Origin: Brumimicrobium ulvae
GTDB taxonomy: Bacteria > Bacteroidota > Bacteroidia > Flavobacteriales_D > Crocinitomicaceae
Reading direction: 5' to 3'
Length of the DNA: 64,000 bases
Assembly (NCBI RefSeq): GCF_947504225.1
Contig: NZ_CANNGT010000009.1
Coordinates: forward strand, 1-64,000
Shown: positions 43,606 through 53,150 of the stretch, in pieces
Layout of the letters: each line of letters starts with the position of its first letter
How positions within the stretch are numbered: position 1 is the stretch's first letter
Notes under the pieces: generated by a model
Seen by the model: only the letters and a program-made list of their open reading frames with translations
Databases searched by the model: none
What the model was told of the DNA's origin: nothing
Position numbers and translations under genes: made by a program

Positions 43606-45405
43606 CTACCCTATTCCTTTTAAAAACTCCACCAAATCAACTTCAACAGGAAGATTCAGCTTCTTACGAATGCGATAACGAGACATGCGAACAGCTTTGT
43701 AACTTACATTTCGCATCGTAGCAATTTCCTTGTTGGAAAGGCCTAAACGAATTAAGCCACATACGTTTTTATCGAGCTCGGTTAGGTTGGGATATTTCTT
43801 TTGTAGAGTGTCTAGAAATTTGTAGTTGATTTCATCCACATTTTCTTGGAACTCCTTTAATTGTTCATCAATAATAAGGTTGTTATTGGTGTAAAAAATG
43901 AGCGATTTAATGGCTTCCTTGATCGATTCATCTTTCCATTCTCCCTCCAAAATAGCTCCGAGCTTTGATTTGACCTCTGTTAACACTTCTTGCTTTCTTG
44001 AGATGTCAATGGCGAAATCTGTGAGGTCCTTATTTTTGTACTTGAGTTCAATATTCGCTTTTTCTTTAGCGATTTTCTCTACTTCGAACTTGTTTTCTGC
44101 AAGTTCTTTTTTTATCCGTAGCAATGATATTCTTTTTCTCCCATAAAAAAAGAGGAAAAGAAGCAACAAAAGTAAAAGAATTAAACCGATTGTTACTTGA
44201 TAAAAATAAAGCTTATTTTTCTCTACTAAAACTTCGTTTTCCTTCTCTTTTAATTGTATTTGTTGATTTTGATAATTCAACTGAACGTTCAAGATATTTT
44301 CGAGTAAACTTTTTTCAATGGTTGTTCTTCTTGCTTCTCGCGCTTCATCTCGAACTGTTTTTAGAGAGTCGTAGGCTTTGAAATAATGTAAAGCTTCCGT
44401 GTTTTTTTGTTGTTCAAGATGTGCCTTGAATAGCCAGTAATAATTTAAAACCAATAGTTCATTGTTGGGGTGTTCTCGATTTTGAATTCTCGGATGACCA
44501 ATGCAGTTTAAAATGGTTTCATTGGCTTTTTGAAAGTCCTTGATACTATAGTAATATTTGGCCAATTCTATGGAAGCATTCAATGCTAAATCTAATTCTC
44601 CTTGCTCGAGGTTAAAATGAATGTCTTCATTTAAGTATAGGATACCTTTTTCAAGTTGCTCTTGATTTAGTAAATAATTTCCTCCTAAATTTCCTTTGAG
44701 AAGTGCTAGTTGTGCTTTTTGTTGTGCTTTAATGCTGTCTTTTGACTCTAGCGTTTTTATTCCTTGAAGGTAGTATTTTTCTGATTGTTCGAAATCATTA
44801 TTCTGTGAATAGAAGAAGCCAAGATTATTATAGGCCAGGATGATATAAAATAGACTGTTGGCTTTTTTGGCTGATTCCAGAGAGTTGAGGTAATAGATCT
44901 CTGCTTGCCGCATGTCTTTGCTGAAATGATAATACCTTGCAATCAAAGAATTCTCAAGTGAAACAGCATCATTAAACTGTTTGCTTTTCAGAAACAGTAA
45001 GTTGTCTTTGTGCAGTTTTATGGCCTTGTCATATTGTTCTATTGAACCATAAAGTTCTGCAAATCGCCTACGGACTTCAACACAACGAATGTATTCATTG
45101 TTGCATAATGAATCTATCGCATATTGATACCAGAATATTTTCTCTGCAAATTCTCCTACCTTTTCAAAGTAGTTGTCAATCAATAGAATTTTATCGATGA
45201 GTATCTCGGAGGCATTGTTTTGAATTGCTTTTTTAGCAAAGGCATTAAAAGAGGTTTTTACTTCTTGTATAGAACCTGATTCTGTTTGAGATTGAATAGT
45301 TTTCCAATCAAGTTCAACAGAGTTGTGTGAAACTTGAGCGATACTTTCAGATTGAGCAAATAAAAAGCCCAACAGAAAAACGATATTTAAATAAAACTTC
45401 GTCAT
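43606..45405 (-). CDS. Membrane TPR protein with cytoplasmic LuxR-type HTH
   Basis: A 599-residue one-component regulator. The signal-like N-terminus (FYLNIVFLLGFLFAQSESIAQ) leads to periplasmic TPR repeats (about 70-335; YNNLGFFYSQNNDFEQSEKY is a clear unit), one TM helix (YFYQVTIGLILLLLLLLFLFF, about 402-422), a long coiled coil and a C-terminal LuxR/GerE HTH (about 535-590; LTELDKNVCGLIRLGLSNKE, then IATMRNVSYKAVRMSRYRIR). This architecture is widespread in Bacteroidota and would read an envelope signal straight to DNA. It precedes the glycosidase gene's end on the same strand by 47 bases. Confidence 0.9.
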   Translation of the reverse strand: MTKFYLNIVFLLGFLFAQSESIAQVSHNSVELDWKTIQSQTESGSIQEVKTSFNAFAKKAIQNNASEILIDKILLIDNYFEKVGEFAEKIFWYQYAIDSLCNNEYIRCVEVRRRFAELYGSIEQYDKAIKLHKDNLLFLKSKQFNDAVSLENSLIARYYHFSKDMRQAEIYYLNSLESAKKANSLFYIILAYNNLGFFYSQNNDFEQSEKYYLQGIKTLESKDSIKAQQKAQLALLKGNLGGNYLLNQEQLEKGILYLNEDIHFNLEQGELDLALNASIELAKYYYSIKDFQKANETILNCIGHPRIQNREHPNNELLVLNYYWLFKAHLEQQKNTEALHYFKAYDSLKTVRDEAREARRTTIEKSLLENILNVQLNYQNQQIQLKEKENEVLVEKNKLYFYQVTIGLILLLLLLLFLFFYGRKRISLLRIKKELAENKFEVEKIAKEKANIELKYKNKDLTDFAIDISRKQEVLTEVKSKLGAILEGEWKDESIKEAIKSLIFYTNNNLIIDEQLKEFQENVDEINYKFLDTLQKKYPNLTELDKNVCGLIRLGLSNKEIATMRNVSYKAVRMSRYRIRKKLNLPVEVDLVEFLKGIG

Positions 45406-45452
45406 TTTCTATTGGGCTAAAGTAGTGGTTTTCTTTAAAAAACCATTGCACT

Positions 45453-48400
45453 TTAATTTTTGATAAACTTCTTCACTATCGTTTGATTTTCTGTGTTGAA
45501 GTGAATAAAGTAAATAGCTTTATCCCAACCTTTGATTGATATTTCTGGATTGTCCTTTAAGGCTGAGATAAATCCTCCTTCTAATGTTTGTCCATAAGCA
45601 TTATAAACAGTGTATGTACCTTCTTCATTTCCTTTGATGTCAATATTAATCACCTCATTTGCTGGAATAGGGTAAAGGTTATACGTTGGAGCGTAAATGG
45701 TTTGATTCTCAAGCGAGGCATTTTGAGTAACACTGAACTCAAAAGCATAACTTCCACCAAAGTCTGCTTCCATGTTTTTAATCCAGCTGCCTGTAAGTGT
45801 TTTAAATCGCATATAGCCTGTTCCATCGTTATTGGCCCACCAGCTAATTCCATTATTTCCTGCATCTTCGATGAAGTATCTGTAGCATCCTGCTGTTAAT
45901 TGTAAGGTGTCGGTATAAACAGTGTTGTTCGAAAGTGAATTTCTTTCTAAAATTACATTTCCATTTAAATCTTCAATACGGTAATTGTTTTCATACCCTT
46001 TTGAGTTAGTTTTAACCTCTAAGACAAATTCTGGCTGCATAATTTCAACAACTTCAAACATAGAGTTGTAGGTGTTATTCAACGCATATTCGTCTGCAGC
46101 TCCGTTTACAGTAGAGATTGTTGCGGTAAACTTGTTGCTTTGATTGTCAACTGCTGTAGTCCAGAATCCTGCTGGAACTGGCAAACTAATACTTTCTTTT
46201 GCTAAGTAAGAAAGTGAACCTGTCCAATCGAATGTAGCTTCTGTGCCATCATTGATTTTGTAAGTGATTTTCATTGAAGTAATTTCAGCTGTTCCGTTGT
46301 TTTGAACCACAATTTTTGGTTGATAACATGTTGGATTGATTCGTCCAAATGAAATCGCATTGTTGGGCGCTTCTACCATCACAATTCTTGCGTCAGTTGT
46401 GAAATTCGGTGTACCATAGGCTACAATTTGATGATTTACAATGTATCTTGAGTCCCCAGACGCTGGAGCAACACTGTAATCCACTTCTACTTGGTCGTTG
46501 TTGATGAAGCCGGTTACGTCCCACTCTTCCATTTGTGTTGGCATACCTGGACACCATCCTGCACGGTCATAAACCCATGTTCCTCCTTGCGGATAGATTG
46601 GATTTTCTGCACATGCTTTCCAAACTTGCCAAGTGTTAACCAATGCACCACTGTTAATGTTCAGGCTGTGCTGGCGTGGAATAAATTCTCCTTCTTGTCC
46701 ATGTCCTGTAATTGCAGACCTAACTTTAGCAGCGTCTGTATTGCTTGGTAATTCTATTGTTCTTGGTTCGTAAACTTTGTTTGCTTGAATATCGGCATAT
46801 GAATTATGTCCCACCTTCCATATTTGACGCATGTCTAATACTTCTCTAGTAGGTGTTCCATGAACAAATAAGAATTGAATGTCTATGTCTTCTTGCCATT
46901 CCCCACCTCTTGTTATTCTCAAACCTCTATTGCCTTTTAATACTGGATAGAAATCTGTAACATCAAAATACCAAGCAACTCCTTCATCACCCAAGTCTAA
47001 TCCTATTCCGTATGGCGTAACTAATGATAGCAATTCCAATTGACTCGGTTCTCTTCTGAAATAATCAATTGTTGAGTTAACAATTGTGGTAAGATCATCG
47101 CTCAAAATGTCATTGCTTGTCATTGAGAAATGGGTGTGTGCTTTTGGGTAATATTCTAAATAATTAGAAGAAATATCAGAATCAAATCCTGTTGTGGCAG
47201 AAAAGTAGTTTTCAACAACAATGTAGTTGTCTTTTACCACCGAATCTTGTTTGGTTACGGTTGAAATGTCTAAAACATAATCTGCTTGGTGTAATGTAAT
47301 GTCTGGAATAATGGTACTTGGAACAAAGTCAAAATAGTCTGTTCCTGCAGACATAGTTCCATATACAGCACCACCTAAGAACTCACCATTGTTTCCATTT
47401 GGGGATAAGTCTGTAACTGTGGATGAAGATCCATCAAACACGTAATTCAATTCTAAGTCAGCATAATTTGGGTGGTCACTATCTACGCGTGTATTGAAGT
47501 ATTTTGCAATGGTAGTTGGGTCTAGTGCAGAGCTCCAGATTCTGATGTCATCCATTCCTCCATTAAAGTAGTTGTTCCAGTCGCCTCTTGAAATTTCAAC
47601 TTCGTTATGAGCACCTGTGTTGACTACTACATTGTTCATGTTGATGCTGTTCACTAAAGCTCCATCAACATAAAACTTTGTTCCAGTAAGGCTTATCCCT
47701 GTCAAAGAAATAGCGATATGATGCCATTCTCCGTCATTAACAACCTGGTTTCCTTCTACAGACCCATTGTGAACTTCCACTCTTGGACGTCCATTCTGAT
47801 CTATCTTCACTGTGAATCTTCCTCCTTCTTGGGATTCTCCCCAGGACATTACATCGACTTCTGTTCCTGTTGTTTTAACCCATGCTTCAATGGTTCTGTC
47901 AGTACTTCCGGTAACGCCTAAATACCCAGGAACCTTGATGTAATTTCCAGGGAAGAATTGTGCAAATTGATTGGCGTTGCTGTGTAGAGATTGCTTCGCT
48001 GAGATATCCGTAGCGGTTAAAGCAATTGGTGCAGAACCATTACTTGTTGAAGAGGTGATTTCAATTAATAGATTTCCATCTGCCCACTGATAAGGTTGAA
48101 AAAATGGAATTTTATTTTCACCATCTACAAGGTTCCAATCGCCTTGATATACAGTGTCTCCACCTGTTAAATCTGCATAAGGAATACTGTCAAGGCTAAG
48201 AAAAGGCACCTCCTTCATTTGAATTTTAAGGTGATTCAATCCTAAGGTGCTACCATTGCTGAACAAGCTTAATGCGTTGATGTCACCTACCGTTAAACTA
48301 GAAAGTTGTGCAGCGGTGAGCAAAGTAAAAGACTTTCCACCTTTTATTTGATGAGAAAGAAGTGGTGATGTTTCAGTTCCACCAGCGGTAATTGGAAAGC

Positions 48401-48836
48401 TTGATTCGCTTGTTGTACTTGTAATTTGTACATCGTAGCCTTCGTAATCGTATATGTTAAATGTTGGTGTCGTACTGTATTGATTGTCTGCACTTGCTTG
48501 AGGATAAACAAAGTACTTGTCAATTGTGGCTTTTGTAGAGTCTATTCTTGTAGAATCAACAATGTATGTGTTACAAGAATAGTCCCATTCACCGCACCCT
48601 CTATTTCTATTGCTTGAAGTAGAAATTAATCCATCTTTACAACGCATTGTGTATTTCATCCAAATACGCTCGATTTTATCGGCATCATAAACAGGGAACG
48701 TAATTTGAGTATCTCTAACAAGGCTATTGAAATTAAAACCTTGAACTATCGAGGTGTCTCCGGGTGTTTGCGAAAAAGCAAATTGAGCCGAAAACAGAAT
48801 TGCCGCACTTGCAATTGTTTTGAGTATTTTATTCAT
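45453..48836 (-). CDS. PNGase-F-like glycosidase split by a LamG domain, T9SS type-A tail
   Basis: A 1127-residue secreted protein (signal ILKTIASAAILFSAQFAFSQ) related to peptide-N-glycosidase F, which removes N-glycans from glycoproteins. The first part has GCGEWDYSC (80-88), whose Asp85 matches catalytic Asp60. The family sequence resumes at VTPYGIGLDLG (606-616), FDVTDFYPVLKG, and ITRGGEWQED with a Glu near the second acidic residue. It continues with SAITGHGQEGEF (Glu717 fits Glu206) and CAENPIYPQGG and YDRAGWCPGM. The 520 residues between hold a LamG domain (about 285-470; TIEAWVKT, DGEWHHIAISL, MDDIRIWSSAL). The C-terminal type-A sorting domain is YNLYPIPANEVINI...IVKKFIKN. Confidence 0.88.
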   Translation of the reverse strand: MNKILKTIASAAILFSAQFAFSQTPGDTSIVQGFNFNSLVRDTQITFPVYDADKIERIWMKYTMRCKDGLISTSSNRNRGCGEWDYSCNTYIVDSTRIDSTKATIDKYFVYPQASADNQYSTTPTFNIYDYEGYDVQITSTTSESSFPITAGGTETSPLLSHQIKGGKSFTLLTAAQLSSLTVGDINALSLFSNGSTLGLNHLKIQMKEVPFLSLDSIPYADLTGGDTVYQGDWNLVDGENKIPFFQPYQWADGNLLIEITSSTSNGSAPIALTATDISAKQSLHSNANQFAQFFPGNYIKVPGYLGVTGSTDRTIEAWVKTTGTEVDVMSWGESQEGGRFTVKIDQNGRPRVEVHNGSVEGNQVVNDGEWHHIAISLTGISLTGTKFYVDGALVNSINMNNVVVNTGAHNEVEISRGDWNNYFNGGMDDIRIWSSALDPTTIAKYFNTRVDSDHPNYADLELNYVFDGSSSTVTDLSPNGNNGEFLGGAVYGTMSAGTDYFDFVPSTIIPDITLHQADYVLDISTVTKQDSVVKDNYIVVENYFSATTGFDSDISSNYLEYYPKAHTHFSMTSNDILSDDLTTIVNSTIDYFRREPSQLELLSLVTPYGIGLDLGDEGVAWYFDVTDFYPVLKGNRGLRITRGGEWQEDIDIQFLFVHGTPTREVLDMRQIWKVGHNSYADIQANKVYEPRTIELPSNTDAAKVRSAITGHGQEGEFIPRQHSLNINSGALVNTWQVWKACAENPIYPQGGTWVYDRAGWCPGMPTQMEEWDVTGFINNDQVEVDYSVAPASGDSRYIVNHQIVAYGTPNFTTDARIVMVEAPNNAISFGRINPTCYQPKIVVQNNGTAEITSMKITYKINDGTEATFDWTGSLSYLAKESISLPVPAGFWTTAVDNQSNKFTATISTVNGAADEYALNNTYNSMFEVVEIMQPEFVLEVKTNSKGYENNYRIEDLNGNVILERNSLSNNTVYTDTLQLTAGCYRYFIEDAGNNGISWWANNDGTGYMRFKTLTGSWIKNMEADFGGSYAFEFSVTQNASLENQTIYAPTYNLYPIPANEVINIDIKGNEEGTYTVYNAYGQTLEGGFISALKDNPEISIKGWDKAIYFIHFNTENQTIVKKFIKN

Positions 48837-48854
48837 AATTATATAGTTTTAGTT

Positions 48855-48862
48855 CAAAAATA
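48855..48862 (-). promoter_or_regulatory. -7 box upstream of the PNGase-F-like gene
   Basis: On the reverse strand this is TATTTTTG, a TAnnTTTG match 18 bases before the ATG at 48836. Confidence 0.4.
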
Positions 48863-49021
48863 CGCCTTTGTTGATTGAAACAGGTGAAATTGAACGTCTA
48901 CAATCGGACTACATACCTATGAAACCTTTATTGTACATGGGTTTAATGATTTTATTAGAGTTTTAAAATAGATTGGGAAAAAAGAAAAGAAATTATGTGA
49001 ATTAATGCTTAATTTCGTGTT

Positions 49022-49687
49022 ATGCAACATCCAATCACATCCGTTTTTGAAGAGAATTCTAATCCGAAAATTGCAGAGGGACAAAAGGCCTATATGAAAA
49101 ATAGATTTGATTTTTTTGGGCTAAAAACACCGCTTCGCCGAGAATTACAGAAACCGTTTTTATTGAAAGGGAATTTACCAAATAAAACTGATGCGTTTGA
49201 AATCGTATTGAAATTGTGGGATGCACCCCAACGTGAACTGCATTATTTTGCACAAGAACTTTTTTTTAAATATAAGCAGCAATTAGAAGTGTCTGATATT
49301 TCAGTGATTGAATGTCTGATAGGTCACAATGCGTGGTGGGACACTGTAGATTTTATTGCAACTAAACCATTGGCTGTCTATTTTAAAAAGTTTCCTGATC
49401 AACGAGAGAATATAGTTCAAAAATGGCTTTCTACTGGAGATATTTGGTTCCAGCGTAGTGCTTTGCTGTTTCAATTGAAATACAAAACGGAAATAGATTT
49501 AGAGTTAATGAGTTCTACAATTTTAACGTTGAAAGATTCAAAAGAATTTTTTATAAAAAAAGCCATCGGTTGGATACTGCGTGAATACAGCAGAACCGAT
49601 GCTCAATGGGTTTTGAATTTTGTTAATCAAAATGAATTGCAAGCGCTATCAAAAAGAGAAGCTATCAGACTTATTCAAACTCAATAA
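49022..49687 (+). CDS. AlkD-like DNA alkylation repair protein
   Basis: A 221-residue HEAT-repeat DNA glycosylase of the AlkD group, which removes cationic alkylated bases. The family start is YMKNRFDFFGLKTPLRREL and the active-site helix is HNAWWDTVDFIATKPLA, with the conserved Trp and Asp. The C-terminal KAIGWILREYSRTDAQWVLNF also matches. It is a single-gene unit. The last 17 bases overlap the 3' end of the biotin carrier gene on the opposite strand. Confidence 0.92.
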   Translation: MQHPITSVFEENSNPKIAEGQKAYMKNRFDFFGLKTPLRRELQKPFLLKGNLPNKTDAFEIVLKLWDAPQRELHYFAQELFFKYKQQLEVSDISVIECLIGHNAWWDTVDFIATKPLAVYFKKFPDQRENIVQKWLSTGDIWFQRSALLFQLKYKTEIDLELMSSTILTLKDSKEFFIKKAIGWILREYSRTDAQWVLNFVNQNELQALSKREAIRLIQTQ

Positions 49688-50141
49688 GTAATTCTCCTTT
49701 TTCCACAACTGTTTCTTCTGATTTGTTAATCGCCTTTACTTTTCCTTCTCCTTCAGCTTTAATCACATTTTCCATTTTCATCGCCTCAAGCGTTAATAGT
49801 GGTGAGCCTAATGTAACTTCGTCTCCGATTTCTACTGCAAAATTTAAAATTCTTCCAGGCATTGGTGATTTTAATTGATGGAGTTTTCTCACTTTTTTCT
49901 TGTCTAATCCCATTTGACGAATCAATTCATCAATTGCACGTTCTTTCTTTACTTCAAACGTACGTTGATTTACTTTAATGGTCATTTTTTGGTCTTCAGT
50001 TGCTGCCTCAACTATCTCTCCATGGAATTTTTTTCCCATAAAATGAATGGTAAAATAAGTGTCATCAACCCACTCTATTGAGCTAAAGCCTTTTTCTCCT
50101 TTACCCTCATTTCCGTCAACTATATATTTAGCCCCTGCCAT
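49671..50141 (-). CDS. Biotin carboxyl carrier protein (acyl-CoA carboxylase type)
   Basis: A 156-residue biotinyl carrier. The C-terminal biotinyl/lipoyl domain (about 88-156) has SPMPGRILNFAVEIGDEV and the biotin-accepting Lys122 in EAMKMEN. The N-terminal half (about 1-85) resembles the region that precedes the biotinyl domain in pyruvate or acyl-CoA carboxylase subunits. The start at 50141 (MAGAKYIVDGN) is preferred over one eight codons upstream. No biotin carboxylase or carboxyltransferase gene is adjacent, so the partner enzyme is encoded elsewhere. It overlaps the AlkD gene end by 17 bases. Confidence 0.92.
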   Translation of the reverse strand: MAGAKYIVDGNEGKGEKGFSSIEWVDDTYFTIHFMGKKFHGEIVEAATEDQKMTIKVNQRTFEVKKERAIDELIRQMGLDKKKVRKLHQLKSPMPGRILNFAVEIGDEVTLGSPLLTLEAMKMENVIKAEGEGKVKAINKSEETVVEKGELLIEFE

Positions 50142-50171
50142 TTTATGTCTTTTTAGTTTAAACAATCTTTA

Positions 50172-50179
50172 CAAATATA
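50172..50179 (-). promoter_or_regulatory. -7 box upstream of the biotin carrier gene
   Basis: On the reverse strand this is TATATTTG, an exact TAnnTTTG match 30 bases before the ATG at 50141. Confidence 0.45.
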
Positions 50180-50298
50180 ATTTTTCTATTTGAAATTTGA
50201 AGTGTCTTCCTTCCATCTATGGATTTTTTAAACAGTTTATCTTAAAAAGTCACCTTACTTCCTTCTTTTTTTATCTATTTCGAATAAAATCGTCATTT

Positions 50299-50329
50299 TT
50301 GTTTATCAAAAAAATAACAAGTACGTTTT
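50299..50329 (+). promoter_or_regulatory. Promoter-like pair abutting the aminopeptidase ATG
   Basis: TTG at 50299-50301 and TACGTTTT at 50322-50329 (seven of eight consensus bases) are 20 bases apart, and the ATG follows at once at 50330. If real, transcription would begin inside the start of the gene, so the true signal may be upstream. Confidence 0.3.
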
Positions 50330-52996
50330 ATGAAAAGAATTTTGACAATCATTGTATCCATAGGGTTTTTATACTCATGTGGGGCAACCAAAGGGAAACC
50401 TTCTAAGAATCAACCTGCAGAACAAAGAACTGAAGTTGTTGGTGAAAAAGGTGAAATCATTGATAATTCTGAAGCAGAAGAAGTTGAAGAAATCATTGAA
50501 AGACCACGTTACAACCCTTCGGCAACAATTTTAACCGCATTAAAGCATACCAAATTAGAAGTGAGTTTTGATTGGGATAAGTCTCAGTTGAAAGGATTAG
50601 CTACATTGACGCTTTCGCCACACTTTTATGCAACTGATAGTCTAATTCTCGACGCAAAGGCAATGGAAATTAAGTCTGTTAAATTGAATGGAAAGCCACT
50701 GAAATATAAATACAACGATGCTAATTTTTTAAGAATTAAACTAGATAGAGAGTACACTAGAGATGAGGAGTATACAGTGGTGATTGATTATGTTGCAAAA
50801 CCGGAAGAAAAAGTAGAAGGTGGATCAAGTGCAATTAGCAGCGATAAAGGTTTGTACTTCATTAACCCAAAAGGTGAAAATGAAAATCAAATGCCTCATA
50901 TTTGGACGCAAGGAGAAACTGAAGCAAGTTCAGTTTGGTTTCCAACTATCGACCGTCCAAATCAGAAAACCACACAAGAAATCTTCATTACTGTTGAAGA
51001 CAAATTCAAAACACTTTCCAATGGAAAGTTTATTTCATCGACAAAACATAAGGATGGAACCAGAACAGATTATTGGAAGCAGGAATTAAAACACGTTCCA
51101 TATTTATTTATGATGGCAATTGGAGAATTTGCTGTTGTTGAAGATTCATATACAAAGCCAGATGGTACTGTAATTCCTGTACACTACTACGTAGAGCCTG
51201 AATGGGAAGAGCATGCTCAAGCTATTTTCGGGGAAACTCCTGCAATGATGGAGTTTTTCTCAGGGTTGTTAGGCGTCGATTATAAATGGGACAAGTACCA
51301 CCAAGTTGTGGTACGTGAGTATGTATCTGGAGCAATGGAAAATACTGGGGCTGTTGTTTTCGGAGACTTTGTCTATAAAACTAAACGTGAACTCATCGAT
51401 TCAGACGATCATTCTATTATTGCCCATGAATTATTTCACCATTGGTTTGGTAACCTCGTGACTTGTGAGAGTTGGGCCAACCTTCCATTAAATGAGGCTT
51501 TTGCAAATTACTCTCAATATTTATGGGATGAACACTACAATGGAAGAGATCATGCGGATTATGTTGCTGAAAAAGAAGCCAATGGTTATTATCAATCAGC
51601 AGAACAAATGGGACACCATGACATGATTTGGTATGATTACGATGAAAAGGAAGATATGTTTGATGGGCATTCTTATAATAAAGGGGGGAGAATTTTACAT
51701 ATGCTACGCTATTATTTAGGCGACGATGCTTTTTACGAGGGCCTGAAGAAATACCTTAACGATAATGCCTATACAGCTGCTGAAATTCATCATTTACGTT
51801 TGGCCTTTGAGGAAGTTTCTGGTGAAGATTTAAACTGGTTCTTTAATCAGTGGTTCCTTTCTTCACATCATCCAAAATTAGACATTTCGCAAGAAGTTTC
51901 AGAAGGAGAAGTTACTGTTCGTATTGATCAGAAACAGGATTTAGAAAAAGCACCGTTATACAAATTACCGATGAAAATTGGAGTATACGCTGGAGGAAAG
52001 AAAACTACGCATGAAGTAGTTGTAGACAAAAACATCAACAGGTTTACTTTTGCTTATGAAGGTGAACTAGAAAATATAGTAGTTGATGAAGACAGAACGA
52101 TTTTGGGAGGATATAGTCATGATAAACCTCGTGAATGGTATGTACACCAATATTATAACGCCCCAAGGTACAAAGATAGAGAGCAAGCAATTACTTATGG
52201 GTCACGTTTAAGAAAGCCAGAAGGAAAACAATTGATTATCGATGCTTTGAAAGATGAATTCTGGTACATCCGTCAATTGGCTATTTCTAAACTAGATAAA
52301 ATCGGTTCAGATCGAAAGGCAGAAGCATTTGAACTTCTTCAAAAGATGGCAAAAACCGATAAAAATTCACATGTACGCGGAGCCGCCTTAACAGCTTTGG
52401 CTTCTGATTTCTTTAAAGGAGAATATGCAGAAACAACAAGAGTGCTTTTAACCAATGCCATCGAAAAAGACAGCTCTTATCATGTTATTTCTCGTGCACT
52501 GAATGGATTAACGAAAGGAAACGAAGCAGATTTACAAAACGCTCTGAAATTGGCAAAAACATTAGAAACAGAACGTTCATCAGCACTTAAAGCGCAAATC
52601 ATTGGGATTTATAAAAACCATGGTGATGAATCTCATTTAGAATTTATGGCAAACGCAATTACAAGTGGAGATATTTCTGGGTATGATGCTATTGGAGGAT
52701 TGTTGAATTTTACAGCAGCTGTAAAAGCGCAAGACATAAAAGTACAAGAGCAGTATTTACCTGTTTTTGAGCAACTCTCAAATAACGGAGGGGCCTACAT
52801 TAATATGGTGTTGCCAATGAGTGTTTTAAACCTTAAGCGAGGAGCAGACGAAACTGTATCAAGCTTGCAAAATGAATTGAAAACTTTAGAGGAAGAAGGA
52901 AAGTCTGGAGAAGCTATAGTGGTTCAAGGAAAATTAAACGCAGCAGAAAACTATACTGATCAATTAGGTAAATTACTTCAAAAAGTAGCAAACTAG
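50330..52996 (+). CDS. M1 family metallo-aminopeptidase, lipoprotein
   Basis: An 888-residue zinc aminopeptidase anchored as a lipoprotein (LTIIVSIGFLYSCGATKG, Cys17). After an acidic linker the M1 N-terminal beta domain (about 60-250) leads to the exopeptidase motif GAMEN (334-338) and the zinc site HELFHH (His366, Glu367, His370) with Glu389 in LNEAF. The C-terminal half has helical HEAT-like repeats (WYIRQLAISKLDKIGSDRKA, HVRGAALTALASDFF). The role is removal of N-terminal residues from periplasmic peptides, i.e. nutrient use. A strong terminator follows. Confidence 0.95.
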   Translation: MKRILTIIVSIGFLYSCGATKGKPSKNQPAEQRTEVVGEKGEIIDNSEAEEVEEIIERPRYNPSATILTALKHTKLEVSFDWDKSQLKGLATLTLSPHFYATDSLILDAKAMEIKSVKLNGKPLKYKYNDANFLRIKLDREYTRDEEYTVVIDYVAKPEEKVEGGSSAISSDKGLYFINPKGENENQMPHIWTQGETEASSVWFPTIDRPNQKTTQEIFITVEDKFKTLSNGKFISSTKHKDGTRTDYWKQELKHVPYLFMMAIGEFAVVEDSYTKPDGTVIPVHYYVEPEWEEHAQAIFGETPAMMEFFSGLLGVDYKWDKYHQVVVREYVSGAMENTGAVVFGDFVYKTKRELIDSDDHSIIAHELFHHWFGNLVTCESWANLPLNEAFANYSQYLWDEHYNGRDHADYVAEKEANGYYQSAEQMGHHDMIWYDYDEKEDMFDGHSYNKGGRILHMLRYYLGDDAFYEGLKKYLNDNAYTAAEIHHLRLAFEEVSGEDLNWFFNQWFLSSHHPKLDISQEVSEGEVTVRIDQKQDLEKAPLYKLPMKIGVYAGGKKTTHEVVVDKNINRFTFAYEGELENIVVDEDRTILGGYSHDKPREWYVHQYYNAPRYKDREQAITYGSRLRKPEGKQLIIDALKDEFWYIRQLAISKLDKIGSDRKAEAFELLQKMAKTDKNSHVRGAALTALASDFFKGEYAETTRVLLTNAIEKDSSYHVISRALNGLTKGNEADLQNALKLAKTLETERSSALKAQIIGIYKNHGDESHLEFMANAITSGDISGYDAIGGLLNFTAAVKAQDIKVQEQYLPVFEQLSNNGGAYINMVLPMSVLNLKRGADETVSSLQNELKTLEEEGKSGEAIVVQGKLNAAENYTDQLGKLLQKVAN

Positions 52997-53020
52997 AAGG
53001 GTGTTTAGAGCACTTTTTTT

Positions 53021-53074
53021 AAACGCTAACTCTTTTCTGAACTATATGACAGAAGAAGGGTTGGCGTTTTTTTT
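53021..53074 (+). terminator. Intrinsic terminator after the M1 aminopeptidase gene
   Basis: AAACGCTAACTCTTTTCTG pairs with CAGAAGAAGGGTTGGCGTTT around a ten-base loop, with G-T pairs and a one-base bulge, followed by a run of T. It begins 25 bases after the stop codon. Confidence 0.88.
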
Positions 53075-53104
53075 ACGCTCAATTTCAATTTTTTTTAATT
53101 TGGT

Positions 53105-53134
53105 TTTGTAAATCTTTCAGTTGTATTATATTTA
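53105..53134 (+). promoter_or_regulatory. Promoter of acidic lipoprotein gene A
   Basis: TTTG at 53105-53108 and TATATTTA at 53127-53134 are 18 bases apart (seven of eight bases in the -7 box), 16 bases before the ATG at 53151. The same box TATATTTA stands before paralogue B. Confidence 0.45.
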
Positions 53135-53150
53135 CCGAAATTTAATTATA

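Noticed and set aside
43500..43721. A 73-codon forward frame before and inside the LuxR-regulator 3' end
   Set aside because: It overlaps a well-supported gene on the other strand and has no recognisable features.
45588..47921. Forward-strand open frames with many Cys inside the glycosidase gene
   Set aside because: They are antisense shadows with no start signals; the reverse-strand protein has clear domains throughout.
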